NCBI GenBank assembly: GCA_030529845.1
Contig: JAUMWB010000001.1
Coordinates: 248,001-312,000 of the forward strand
DNA length: 64,000 nt
Direction of reading: 5' to 3'
From: Rothia sp. (in: high G+C Gram-positive bacteria)
Lineage (GTDB): Bacteria > Actinomycetota > Actinomycetes > Actinomycetales > Micrococcaceae
The notes under the pieces are model-generated. The model worked only from the letters and a program-made list of their open reading frames with translations, searched no databases and was not told where the DNA came from. The position numbers and the translations under genes were made by a program. Every line of letters begins with the position of its first letter. Position 1 is the stretch's first letter. This document shows positions 47,419-56,248 of the stretch, one piece after another.

Positions 47419-50022
47419 TTAGAAAGCCCCCACGCTCTCAATCAGCACCACGGGTGCGCCTTCCTCGTTTGAGGCGGCCAGGTCGACCCGGGCGACAATC
47501 CCGAAATCGTGGTTGTCGTCGGGGTCGGCAAAAACCTGGCGGACCTTCCACACCCCGGGGTGAGCCGCCGTGTCGTCGTCAATCTCAATCAGGCGCGGGG
47601 AGCGGGCCTCGGCGTCCGTATAGATATCCTCATACTCCTCAAAGTAATCATCCATGGCCTCAGCCCAGCGGTCGGCATCCCAGCCCGAGTGCTCACCGTC
47701 CAGCTCGCCCAGCAGACGGTCGCGCTCGTCCGCAAAAAGCTCCACCCGGCGGAAGAGAGCATTGCGCACCATCACCTTAAAGGCGCGGACGTTGCTCGTC
47801 ACCTTGGGAGCCGACTCGGCAACGAGCTCTTCAAGTGAGTCCTGCACGGGGGTGCCTTCCTCACCGGCAGCCAGGCGCTCCCACTCGTCCACCAGGGAGG
47901 AGTCGGTCTGGCGGATAACCTCGCCCAGCCACTCAATCACATCGGTCAGCTCATCGGTCAGGGCAGATAGGGGCACGGTCTGGCGCAGGGCCTTGTAGGC
48001 GTCCGACAGGTAGCGCAGCAAAATACCCTCGGAGCGCTCCAGCCCGTAGAACTGCACATAATCACCAAAGCCCATGGCCCGCTCATACATATCGCGCACC
48101 ACGCTCTTGGGCTCAACCTCAAACTCCTTCATGAAAGGAGCACCCGCCGAATAGGTCTCAAAAGCCTGCTCCAGCAGGTCAGCTAGGGGCTGGGGGTAGG
48201 TAATCTTATCGAGCTCAGCCATACGCTCGTTGTAATCCAGCCCCTCAGCCTTCATCTCGGCCAGGGCCTCACTCTTGGCCTTTTTCTCCTGGCCAATGAG
48301 CACCTGGCGGGGCTTTTCCAGGGTGGACTCAATCACCGACACCGCATCGAGGGCGTAGGACTCCGACTCCTTATCGAGCAGAGACAGGGAAGCCAACGCG
48401 AAAGGGGAGAGCGGCTGGTTCAGGGCGAAGTTCTCCTGCAGCGAGACGGTCAGGCGCACGGTACGACCAAACTCGTCCGGCTCCGGCAGGCGCTCCACCA
48501 CGCCCCCGTTCAGCAGCTCCCGGTAGATACCAATGGTCTTGCGCTTGAGAGCCCGCTGCTTGATGGGCGGCTCGTGGTTAGCGGTCAAAAAGAGCATGAC
48601 AGTCTCAAAGGGGTCAGCCTCGCGCTGTAGCATATTGAGCATCATGGAGTGGGTCATCTGGAAAGAGGAGGTCAGCGGCTCAGGCTCAGCAGCAATAATC
48701 TGCTCAAAGGTCTTCTCGCTCCAGGCCACAAAACCCTGCGGGGGCTTCTTCTTTTTGCCTCGCAGCGACTGGGCCATCTTCTTCTCGTCCCCGTTGAACT
48801 TCTCACGGGCCTTGGCCTCAAGGCGGTCGTTCTCAATTTCGTGTTCGGGGGCCTGGACCACCACGTAACCGGCGGTGTCAAAGCCAGCCCGGCCCGCGCG
48901 TCCTGCAATCTGGTGGAACTCACGGGACTTGAGACGGCGGGTGCGCTGCCCGTCAAACTTCGAAAGGGCAGTTACGAGCACCGTGCGGATGGGGACGTTG
49001 ATACCTACACCCAGCGTATCGGTACCGCAGATGACCTTGAGCAGGCCCGCCTGGGCCAGCTGCTCCACCAAGCGGCGGTACTTGGGTAGCATGCCCGCAT
49101 GGTGGATGCCGATGCCGTTCTTAATGTATTTTTGCAGCTGCTTACCGAACCCCGCCGAGTAGCGGAAGCCTGCGGTCAGCTCGTTAATCCGCTCCTTGTC
49201 TTCCTTCGACGCGATGGCCAGGCTCATGAGCGAAGCGGCTGTATCGATTGCCTGGAGCTGGGAGAAATGCACAATGTAGACCGGGGCCTGGTGGGTGCTC
49301 ACCAGCTCATCTACCTTCTCCACCAGGGGCTCACGCGAATAGGTGTAGTTGAGGGGAATGGGGCGGGTTTCGCTGGTGACCAAGGACGTCTGGCGGCCGG
49401 TTAGCTCGGTCAGCTCCCGTTCAAAGCGGCTGGTGTCGCCCAGGGTTGCGCTCATGAGCAGGAATTGGGCCTGGGGCAAATCTAGCAGGGGGGCCTGCCA
49501 GACCCAGCCGCGCTGGGGGTCGGAGTAGAAATGGAACTCGTCCATCACCACCTGGGTCACATCTGCACCCTCGCCCTCCCGCAAGACCACATTGGCAAGA
49601 ATCTCGGCGGTGCAGCAGACAATGGGGGCATCGGCGTTGATGGAAGAATCGCCGGTCACCATTCCCACGTTCTCTGCCCCAAAAATCTCACAGAGATCAA
49701 AGAACTTCTCAGACACCAGGGCTTTGATGGGGGCGGTGTAGTAGGAGCGCTGACCGGTTGCCAGGCCCATAAAGTGGGCAGCCACCGCAACGGTAGACTT
49801 ACCCGACCCGGTGGGAGTTGCCAGAATGACGTTGTTGCCGGCGGCCAGCTCAAGGACGGCTTCATCCTGGGCAGGGTAGAGCTGCATACCGCGAGCCTCA
49901 ATCCAGGCCAGAAATGCCTCGTAGGCTTCATCGCCCGTGAGCGGGTTAGAGGCAAAATCACCGCGGAAATAGGGCCTGGCCTTATCGGCTAAAGAGGGGG
50001 AGAGAAAGGGAAGAATCTTCAT
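47419..50022 (-). CDS. Ski2-like DEAD/DEAH-box RNA helicase (DUF3516 type)
   Basis: 867-aa superfamily 2 helicase. Motif I is LATPTGSGKSTVA, motif II VVMDEFHFYSD (DEFH), motif III LLMSATLGD, motif VI QIAGRAGRAGFDT. The C-terminal 400 residues lack known catalytic motifs and match the DUF3516 region of actinobacterial helicases. Likely acts in RNA turnover or rRNA handling; function is inferred. ATG with TAAACT nine bases further upstream and no clear ribosome site. Confidence 0.88.
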   Translation of the reverse strand: MKILPFLSPSLADKARPYFRGDFASNPLTGDEAYEAFLAWIEARGMQLYPAQDEAVLELAAGNNVILATPTGSGKSTVAVAAHFMGLATGQRSYYTAPIKALVSEKFFDLCEIFGAENVGMVTGDSSINADAPIVCCTAEILANVVLREGEGADVTQVVMDEFHFYSDPQRGWVWQAPLLDLPQAQFLLMSATLGDTSRFERELTELTGRQTSLVTSETRPIPLNYTYSREPLVEKVDELVSTHQAPVYIVHFSQLQAIDTAASLMSLAIASKEDKERINELTAGFRYSAGFGKQLQKYIKNGIGIHHAGMLPKYRRLVEQLAQAGLLKVICGTDTLGVGINVPIRTVLVTALSKFDGQRTRRLKSREFHQIAGRAGRAGFDTAGYVVVQAPEHEIENDRLEAKAREKFNGDEKKMAQSLRGKKKKPPQGFVAWSEKTFEQIIAAEPEPLTSSFQMTHSMMLNMLQREADPFETVMLFLTANHEPPIKQRALKRKTIGIYRELLNGGVVERLPEPDEFGRTVRLTVSLQENFALNQPLSPFALASLSLLDKESESYALDAVSVIESTLEKPRQVLIGQEKKAKSEALAEMKAEGLDYNERMAELDKITYPQPLADLLEQAFETYSAGAPFMKEFEVEPKSVVRDMYERAMGFGDYVQFYGLERSEGILLRYLSDAYKALRQTVPLSALTDELTDVIEWLGEVIRQTDSSLVDEWERLAAGEEGTPVQDSLEELVAESAPKVTSNVRAFKVMVRNALFRRVELFADERDRLLGELDGEHSGWDADRWAEAMDDYFEEYEDIYTDAEARSPRLIEIDDDTAAHPGVWKVRQVFADPDDNHDFGIVARVDLAASNEEGAPVVLIESVGAF

Positions 50023-50070
50023 GGTTCTTCTAGTTTAATAGACCGGTCAAGGCAAAGGTGGGTGTGACGC

Positions 50071-50100
50071 TTGTCAAGCATGGTCAGAATGTTCTAAGGT
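50071..50100 (+). promoter_or_regulatory. promoter of the ABC exporter leader
   Basis: TTGTCA (50071-50076), 18-bp spacer, TAAGGT (50095-50100). The transcript would start near 50107 and carry the 17-codon ORF and the terminator hairpin before the first ABC gene. Confidence 0.6.
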
Positions 50101-50149
50101 AAAGGGCAGAACTAAACCGCATATCTAGCTCACGAAAGGAGGCATCGAA

Positions 50150-50203
50150 TTGAATAATCAAACTATTCCCTTCAATATCCTCCCCGTGGGCAGCAAAGCC
50201 TAA
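50150..50203 (+). CDS. 17-residue leader peptide before the ABC exporter
   Basis: MNNQTIPFNILPVGSKA, starting at TTG with the strongest ribosome site in the window (AAAGGAGG, seven bases before). It ends 63 bp before a terminator hairpin that itself precedes the exporter genes. It matches no family, and its role as a translation-sensing leader is inferred from this layout. Confidence 0.55.
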   Translation: MNNQTIPFNILPVGSKA

Positions 50204-50266
50204 GGTGCGCTCGTTTCTTACCGCTTGACCGGCATGACGAGTTTCTGCTCCTAAACCTATTTCAAA

Positions 50267-50302
50267 CCTACTGGGACGGACTGAGCCCGGTAGGTATTTT
50301 TG
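50267..50302 (+). terminator. attenuator terminator inside the exporter leader
   Basis: Stem CCTACTGGG/CCCGGTAGG (50267-50275 with 50286-50294, one G-T), followed by TATTTTTG. It lies after the leader peptide and 65 bp before the first ABC gene on the same strand, so it must be read through for expression. Confidence 0.75.
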
Positions 50303-50366
50303 TGCCTCTGCGGGTTCGATGCACAACATTCACACCTGCACGCACATGCGCTGAAAGAGTAGCCAG

Positions 50367-52022
50367 ATGACTGAGAACGCTGACGAGAAAAAAGCGAAAC
50401 CACCGAAAGAAAAAGTTAAGTTCCGTATCGCACCGCCGGGTTTCCGCTGGCGGCCCCTCTTTTTTCTTCCCTTCCCCCTCGATATATTGACGTCCCTGGC
50501 CATGGTTTTTCTGCCGGTTCTGGTGGGCACGATTATCGACCTGCACACATCCGGCGATGAAGCAGCTGCCTGGCGGCTGGTCTGGCTGTTAGTGGGCGTA
50601 GTGGTTTACCTATCGGTCGTCGAGTTCGTGGGCTGGGGCATCACCTTTAGGGTAGTAGCCCGCATCGAGAGAGACTGGAGGCTCTACATCGCCCACCTGA
50701 TGTCCCGAAGCCCCAACCGCGATACCGGTGCCCTCATTGCGATTCTCAATAAGGACGCTCGCTCCATGGCCCAGATGTGGCAGCCCATGATTCTGGCATT
50801 TTCTGCTGTGGGGGTGACGGCCCTGGGCACCTGGCAGCTTTGGCGTATTAGCCCGGCGATTGCGGTGGTGGCTCTGGGTGGGCTGATTCTCACCATGCTG
50901 ACTCTCACCTGGATTTCCAAACTTTTGGAAAAGCACGCGGATATTTTCCGTGACAAGGTGGGGGTGTCTACCTCCCGGGCTTCAGATATTGCCTCTTCGA
51001 TTCGCACTATTTTGGGCTTGGGTGCCCAGCGCCGCATGATGGACCGCTACGGGGCAACGGCCCAGGACGTCTACACCTCGCAGATACGTCTGGAGAGCGT
51101 GCAGACCTGGTCTTATGCAGTGCGTAATTTTCTGGTAGGTACCGTAACCTGGGTTGTGATTGCCCTGGCCCTGCGTGGGGCTGTCCCTGAGGGTACTTGG
51201 ATTACAGAGGTACCCGCGGGTCAGCTGGTCACGGTGGTGGGTCTGATCAACACGCTGACCGGCCCCATCTGGTCGGTGGAGATGTTGCTCTTTTCCTGGC
51301 GTAACGCCCGCATTGCCCTCAAACGTGTAGATAGACTTGCAGCTGAGGTTGAGGCTAACTCTCAAGTAGAGAGTAAGGACGCCCCCGCCCCGGGTCCCAG
51401 CGCCGCAGCAGGGCAGGCACTGGTTGAGGTTCCCCGGGCCAGTGCCCCGGTTCACTACATCAACCCGCGCGAAGCCGGGTTGCCTGCCCAGGACTACGCC
51501 GAAGCTCTGACCGAAGCCCTGCGCCAAGCTCAACCTGCCCCGGGCGGGGAACAGGCGGCAGGCGTCCTCACCGGGGGCGAGCGCGTCCTGCTCTCTGAGC
51601 CAAACCCCATGATTTTTGCTGGCACTCTGGCTGAGCACCTGCAGATGGGCACGGAGGGGCTGAGCCGGGAGCATATGATCGAGCTTTTGAAGCTCACCGA
51701 CTCCGAAGAAATTGCCTTCCGCCTAGGCGGCCGTGATCCCGAGAGTTACCTGGCCAGTACCCTGGCCTCCGAAGGGACCAACCTATCGGGGGGCCAGCGG
51801 CAGCGCCTGGCCCTGGCCCGGGCCCTGGCCCAGCCGGCGTCCGTCCTGGTGCTGACCGAGCCCCTGAACTCGGTGGATGAACCTAGCCAAAAGTTCATCC
51901 TCAACCAGCTCGAAGCGCGTACGGGCAAGCCCGGCCCCCTCGAACATATCCGCCAGATTTACCTGGTCTCAACCACCATGGAGGTTGAGCGACGACTGAA
52001 AGCAGGTGAGGCCCGTGGCTAA
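50367..52022 (+). CDS. ABC exporter half-transporter with degenerate nucleotide-binding domain
   Basis: 551 aa. The N-terminal two thirds is an exporter membrane domain with six segments. The C-terminal ATPase domain is cut down: no Walker A motif is present, the Walker B reads VLVLTEP (Thr497 in place of Asp, Glu498 kept), and the H-loop histidine is absent (LVSTTMEVE). The Q-loop region EPNPMIFAGTLAEHL and a perfect signature LSGGQRQR (from residue 473) with D-loop NSVDE remain. It overlaps the next gene, with which it must form a heterodimer. Heterodimeric exporters of this kind (TmrAB, TetAB of Corynebacterium) move drugs or peptides; substrate here is unknown. Confidence 0.88.
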   Translation: MTENADEKKAKPPKEKVKFRIAPPGFRWRPLFFLPFPLDILTSLAMVFLPVLVGTIIDLHTSGDEAAAWRLVWLLVGVVVYLSVVEFVGWGITFRVVARIERDWRLYIAHLMSRSPNRDTGALIAILNKDARSMAQMWQPMILAFSAVGVTALGTWQLWRISPAIAVVALGGLILTMLTLTWISKLLEKHADIFRDKVGVSTSRASDIASSIRTILGLGAQRRMMDRYGATAQDVYTSQIRLESVQTWSYAVRNFLVGTVTWVVIALALRGAVPEGTWITEVPAGQLVTVVGLINTLTGPIWSVEMLLFSWRNARIALKRVDRLAAEVEANSQVESKDAPAPGPSAAAGQALVEVPRASAPVHYINPREAGLPAQDYAEALTEALRQAQPAPGGEQAAGVLTGGERVLLSEPNPMIFAGTLAEHLQMGTEGLSREHMIELLKLTDSEEIAFRLGGRDPESYLASTLASEGTNLSGGQRQRLALARALAQPASVLVLTEPLNSVDEPSQKFILNQLEARTGKPGPLEHIRQIYLVSTTMEVERRLKAGEARG

Positions 52023-53757
52023 CCTCCTTCCCATAACCGACGGTAAGACCACCTGGCGGCTGCTGGCCAAGTCCATTCTCAAGACCCCCTGGCAGCTGGC
52101 TCTCTTGGTGTTGTTGTTTGTAGCTAGCTCGGTGGCAACCCTGATTACTCCCATCATGGTGGGGCAGCTCATTGACCGGGCTACGACTGGGCAGCTGACC
52201 GGCTACCCCTGGGCAGAGCTGGTGGTTATCGGTGCTGCCGTGGTGGCCGGGGCCCTGCTGGCCCGTGCCTGGACCTTCCAGGGTCAGAAGATGGGTGTGC
52301 GGCTCAATCGCGATTTGGGTATTGACCTGGTCGGGGCCTCTCTGTACCTGGACGCCCAGACCGTTGAGGACGCTGGCTCCGGCGACCTAGTTGCCCGCCT
52401 GACGGATGACGTCGATAGCGTCCGCCAGGTGCTGGCTACCGGCCTGCCAGAGTTTGCCCATATCAGCATCTACATGGTGATTACCGCAGCTACCATCTTC
52501 ACCGTCAACCCGGCTATCGGCCTGGTGACCGTGCCCATGTTTATCGTCATGACTATGATGCTGAGAATTTTCTTACCCCGTATCGCTCAGCTCACCCGGG
52601 AAAAGACTGAGGCTATCAGTGATTTGACCGTAGTAGCCACCGAAAACATTCGCGGGGCTGCCACAGTGAGCGAACTGGGAATCGGTCAAGCCCGCGCCAG
52701 AGTGCAGGAGGAACGGATCTGGCGCAGCTTCGAGATTAGCGACCGCATGGTAGTGGTGCGTTCCGTCTTTTGGGCGGTGGATGCCTTCAACTCCTTCCTG
52801 CCCCTGGTGCTCTCCATGGTTTGGGGTGCCTACTGCGTGGAGCAGGGCTGGGCGACCTGGGGTGATGTTGCAACCGCCTCAATCATGCTCTTCACCATGC
52901 GGGTGAACTCAGATATCTTCACCTTCTGGTTGGACCGCCTGCGCGAAATGACCGTGACCATGGGCCGCGTCTTCGGCGTCATTGACCTTTCCCACCAGCA
53001 GCAGGCCCGCCGTGCCGCCGGGCAAAAAGCTGCCCCGGTAGACCGGCCCGTGCGGGGTGCGTCCGCCCCGGTCATCGACCTAGTGGGCGTCACCTACGGG
53101 TATGACCCGGACGCCCCCGTCATTAAGGGAGTGGATCTGCAGCTGGCGGCGGGGGAGAGTCTTGCCCTGGTAGGACGCTCCGGCTCGGGTAAGACCACCC
53201 TGGCTCGCCTGATTGCCGGGTCGCTGACTGCTGATAGTGGCACCGTGCAGGTGGAGGATCATCTGGTGGGTAACGGGCTGTACCCCACCCAGCCCGATGC
53301 CAGTGGACGCCCCGCCCTGCTTATCTGCACCCAGGAGGCCCACGTTTTTGTCGGCACCCTGGCAGAAAACATGCGGGTGGCTGCCCCCGATGCAAGTGAC
53401 GGGCAGGTTCTAGCCGCCCTCCGCTCAGTGGGTGCCACCTGGGTCGATGACCTGCCAGAAGGGCTGGAGAGTCAGGTGGGTGGTGGCTCTACAGAGCTCA
53501 CCCGCGACCAGATTCAGCAGCTGGGCCTGGCCCGTATCGTGGTGGCTAACCCCCACGCTGTTATTCTGGACGAGTCCACCACCCAGCTGGAACTGGCCGA
53601 TGCTCGGCAGTCCCTGGCCGCTGTCATGCAGGGCCGGGCCGTCATCATCATCTCCCATGATGCCCGTATCGCTTCCCTGGCTGACCGGGCTGTGCTGCTT
53701 GAGGACGGCGAGCTGGTGGCTGAAGGTAAACCGGAGCACATCTTTGCACGAGCCTAA
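52006..53757 (+). CDS. ABC exporter half-transporter with intact Walker motifs
   Basis: 583 aa: six-segment membrane domain, then an ATPase domain with Walker A GRSGSGKTT (390-398), Walker B VILDEST (Asp522, Glu523) and H-loop IIISHDAR. The signature is lost (LTRDQ at 498-502 instead of LSGGQ) and the D-loop is changed (TTQLE). The defects are the mirror image of its partner's, leaving one complete composite ATP site. Start GTG 52006 overlaps the upstream gene by 17 bp; GTG 52015, preceded by AGGTGAGG, is an alternative. Confidence 0.9.
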   Translation: MRPVANLLPITDGKTTWRLLAKSILKTPWQLALLVLLFVASSVATLITPIMVGQLIDRATTGQLTGYPWAELVVIGAAVVAGALLARAWTFQGQKMGVRLNRDLGIDLVGASLYLDAQTVEDAGSGDLVARLTDDVDSVRQVLATGLPEFAHISIYMVITAATIFTVNPAIGLVTVPMFIVMTMMLRIFLPRIAQLTREKTEAISDLTVVATENIRGAATVSELGIGQARARVQEERIWRSFEISDRMVVVRSVFWAVDAFNSFLPLVLSMVWGAYCVEQGWATWGDVATASIMLFTMRVNSDIFTFWLDRLREMTVTMGRVFGVIDLSHQQQARRAAGQKAAPVDRPVRGASAPVIDLVGVTYGYDPDAPVIKGVDLQLAAGESLALVGRSGSGKTTLARLIAGSLTADSGTVQVEDHLVGNGLYPTQPDASGRPALLICTQEAHVFVGTLAENMRVAAPDASDGQVLAALRSVGATWVDDLPEGLESQVGGGSTELTRDQIQQLGLARIVVANPHAVILDESTTQLELADARQSLAAVMQGRAVIIISHDARIASLADRAVLLEDGELVAEGKPEHIFARA

Positions 53758-53773
53758 ACTGAGGTACATCATC

Positions 53774-53804
53774 AGCACCCCACGCATAGACTGGGTGGGG
53801 TGCT
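53774..53804 (+). terminator. hairpin after the ABC exporter
   Basis: Perfect 10-bp stem AGCACCCCAC/GTGGGGTGCT, without a T-run; probably ends the exporter transcript just before the next promoter. Confidence 0.55.
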
Positions 53805-53822
53805 CGATGCTAATCTAGCCTC

Positions 53823-54452
53823 ATGAGTTCAACTAAGACCCCAGCAGATCCAGGCCAGTTACGCCGAGCCGTCCTCGTCGTTGCCGGTCTCAACCTTGCC
53901 TACTTCTTCGTTGAAGGGGTCATCGCTCTGGCAATCGGCTCAGTGAGCCTCCTGGCAGACAGCGTGGATTTTTTTGAAGACTTCGCCGTCAATTCCCTCA
54001 TTGCTATCGCTCTGGGCTGGTCGCTGACTTGGCAGGCGAGGGCGGGTAAAGCGTCCGCTGTCATTATCCTGCTCCCGGCCCTGGCTGCAGTCTGGCAGAT
54101 TGTGGCAAAATTCCCGGATCCGGACGCCCCCGATGCATTTACTCTCTTTGTTACCGCGGGCGGCGCTGTGGTGGTTAACCTGATCTGCACTCTTATTCTG
54201 GCTCGATTCCGCACCGGTGCGGGGTCGCTCACTCAGGCTGCCTTCCTTGCCGCCCGCAACGACGTTGCCATTAACCTAGCCATTATTCTCATGGCTGGGG
54301 TAACTGCCTTTGTTGGCACCGGCTGGCCCGATCTGGTGCTCGGTGCCTTGATTTTAGTACTCAATGTGGGGGCTGCTAAAGAGGTCTGGGAAACTGCCCA
54401 CGAAGAAGCCCTGGCAGCTAAGGCACTAGCCGGCGATTTTGACGACGACTAA
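53823..54452 (+). CDS. CDF-like cation transporter, short form
   Basis: 209-aa membrane protein resembling the membrane part of cation diffusion facilitators: ALAIGSVSLLADSVDFFEDF matches the TM2 metal-site segment (usually ADxxHxxxD; here Asp replaces the His), and AARNDVAINLAIILMAG matches TM5. The C-terminal cytoplasmic dimer domain is missing. Metal export is uncertain because of the changed site. ATG with TAATCT (53811-53816) six bases upstream: leaderless pattern. Confidence 0.75.
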   Translation: MSSTKTPADPGQLRRAVLVVAGLNLAYFFVEGVIALAIGSVSLLADSVDFFEDFAVNSLIAIALGWSLTWQARAGKASAVIILLPALAAVWQIVAKFPDPDAPDAFTLFVTAGGAVVVNLICTLILARFRTGAGSLTQAAFLAARNDVAINLAIILMAGVTAFVGTGWPDLVLGALILVLNVGAAKEVWETAHEEALAAKALAGDFDDD

Positions 54453-54453
54453 A

Positions 54454-54500
54454 GCCCTGCGACGAGTTGCGCAGGAAGCTACCAGGGCAGGGGTTTGTCT
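54454..54500. terminator. hairpin between convergent CDF-like and OFA genes
   Basis: GCCCTG (54454-54459) pairs with CAGGGC (54483-54488) and an inner stem; a GGTTTGTCTCT tail follows. Weak. Confidence 0.45.
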
Positions 54501-56009
54501 CTAGCTAAAGAGCGCCAGGGAGCGAATGACTGTCTGAGCCAGGCCGTAGAGCAGGCCTCCTGTGACCAGGATGGTCAGCACCCAGGCTGCCGCGGTATGG
54601 ATCGGGCCACCAGTGTTGATTTTCATCTTCTGATGAGCGGTACCTAGCTTGCCGTGTCCCGCTAGCTTGGCCATATCTTTCTCTGAAGCATGGTGCTTTT
54701 CGTCAACCGGCTTGACGAGAAGGTTAGCGATAAAACCAACTGCTAGAACACCGACCATAATGAAGAGGGAGGGCTGGTAGAGCTCAGCACCGGCGGCATC
54801 GGGGTTGCCTGCGCGCACGGTGTCCTGAACTAGGTTGACGATGAGCGGTCCAGCAATACCCGCTGCCGACCAGGCGGTGAGCAGACGGCCGTGAATAGCC
54901 CCAACCTGTAGGGTGCCAAACATATCGCGCAGGTAGGCCGGGATAGTGGCGAAACCGCCGCCGTAGAAGGAGATGATAAGGAAGGCGGTAGCGATAAAAA
55001 GCACCAGGCTGACGTTACCGAAGAGAGCCCAGATGATGTAGAGGGCAAGACCCACACCCAGGTACATGACGTAGATGTTCTTGCGGCCGATGATATCTGA
55101 GGTGGAAGACCAGATGAAACGGCCACCCATGTTAGCCAGTGAGAGCAGACCGACAAAACCGGCTGCAGCTGCTGCGGAGATGGGGAAGTAGGACTGAATC
55201 ATGGGTGAGGCTGATTCCAGCAGACCGATACCGGCGGTGACGTTGGTGAAGAGGACTGTCCATAGGAGCCAGAACTGGGGAGTGCGGATAGCCTGGGCGG
55301 CAGTAACGTTCTGGTTGGTCCGCATGGTGTTGGGCTTCTGCTGGGCTGGGTCGAAGCCGCTGGGTTTCCAGTCGGGGTGGGGGACCCTGATGACGAAGGC
55401 ACCGAGCAGAATAATGAGGGTGTAGGAGGAAGCCAGCACCAGGAAGGAAGGGATGAGCGCTGAAGCCTGTTCTGTCTTTTCAGCTGAACCTGAAAAGAGT
55501 TCCATGAGCTGGGCTGACACGGGGGAGGCAATCAGGGCACCGCCACCAAAGCCCATAATGGCTAGGCCTGTTGCCATGCCGGGCCGGTCAGGGAACCACT
55601 TCATGAGGGTAGACACCGGTGAGATATAGCCAAGGCCCAAACCAACGCCGCCGAGGGCACCGTAGCCCAGGAAGACCAACCACAGCTGGTTGGTGGTAAC
55701 TCCTAGAGAAGCGATGAGAAAACCCAGGACCCAGCAGGTTCCCGCTGTCAGCATAGATTTACGGGGGCCAACTCGTTCAACCCAGGTTCCGCCCACAGCT
55801 GCTGAGATGCCCAACATGGCGATAGCGAGGGAGAAAACCCAGCCCACGGCGGTCTCGGTTGAGCCGAAATGGGTGACCAGTTGGGTTTTGAAGACTGACC
55901 AGGCATAGACCTGCCCGATGCAAAGGTGGATGGCAAGTGCTGCTGGGGCCATAAACCAGCGGTTGAAAGTGATGGGTGCGACGATCGCTGACCTATCAAG
56001 AACTGACAT
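54501..56009 (-). CDS. OFA-family MFS antiporter (oxalate/formate type)
   Basis: 502-aa major facilitator. The N-terminus FNRWFMAPAALAIHLCIGQVYAWSVFK is the hallmark of the oxalate/formate antiporter subfamily, and GLGLGYISPVSTLMKWFPDRPGMATG is its TM4-5 loop. About twelve segments and a long cytoplasmic tail. It is divergent from fhs, which uses formate, so formate or oxalate transport is a reasonable guess. The ATG has AGAGGAAAG upstream. Confidence 0.85.
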   Translation of the reverse strand: MSVLDRSAIVAPITFNRWFMAPAALAIHLCIGQVYAWSVFKTQLVTHFGSTETAVGWVFSLAIAMLGISAAVGGTWVERVGPRKSMLTAGTCWVLGFLIASLGVTTNQLWLVFLGYGALGGVGLGLGYISPVSTLMKWFPDRPGMATGLAIMGFGGGALIASPVSAQLMELFSGSAEKTEQASALIPSFLVLASSYTLIILLGAFVIRVPHPDWKPSGFDPAQQKPNTMRTNQNVTAAQAIRTPQFWLLWTVLFTNVTAGIGLLESASPMIQSYFPISAAAAAGFVGLLSLANMGGRFIWSSTSDIIGRKNIYVMYLGVGLALYIIWALFGNVSLVLFIATAFLIISFYGGGFATIPAYLRDMFGTLQVGAIHGRLLTAWSAAGIAGPLIVNLVQDTVRAGNPDAAGAELYQPSLFIMVGVLAVGFIANLLVKPVDEKHHASEKDMAKLAGHGKLGTAHQKMKINTGGPIHTAAAWVLTILVTGGLLYGLAQTVIRSLALFS

Positions 56010-56248
56010 GAAGCTTTCCTCTGAGATGTGTATCTGCTGGCAAAATATTGTGTGTAGTGATGAGCTCTACATTATCCCACACTGGGGTCCTGGTTGTGCT
56101 GCTCGCCATAGATTTGGCTTACTTATACGTTGATGTTTGATTTTGAGTATTCTTTCAGGATCTTCAATCTGGCTAGCCTGCAAAACATGACTCAGGGCAC
56201 TAAACTAGGTGGTGGCATATTCGCTAGTTAACAAGGAAGTTCACCCCT

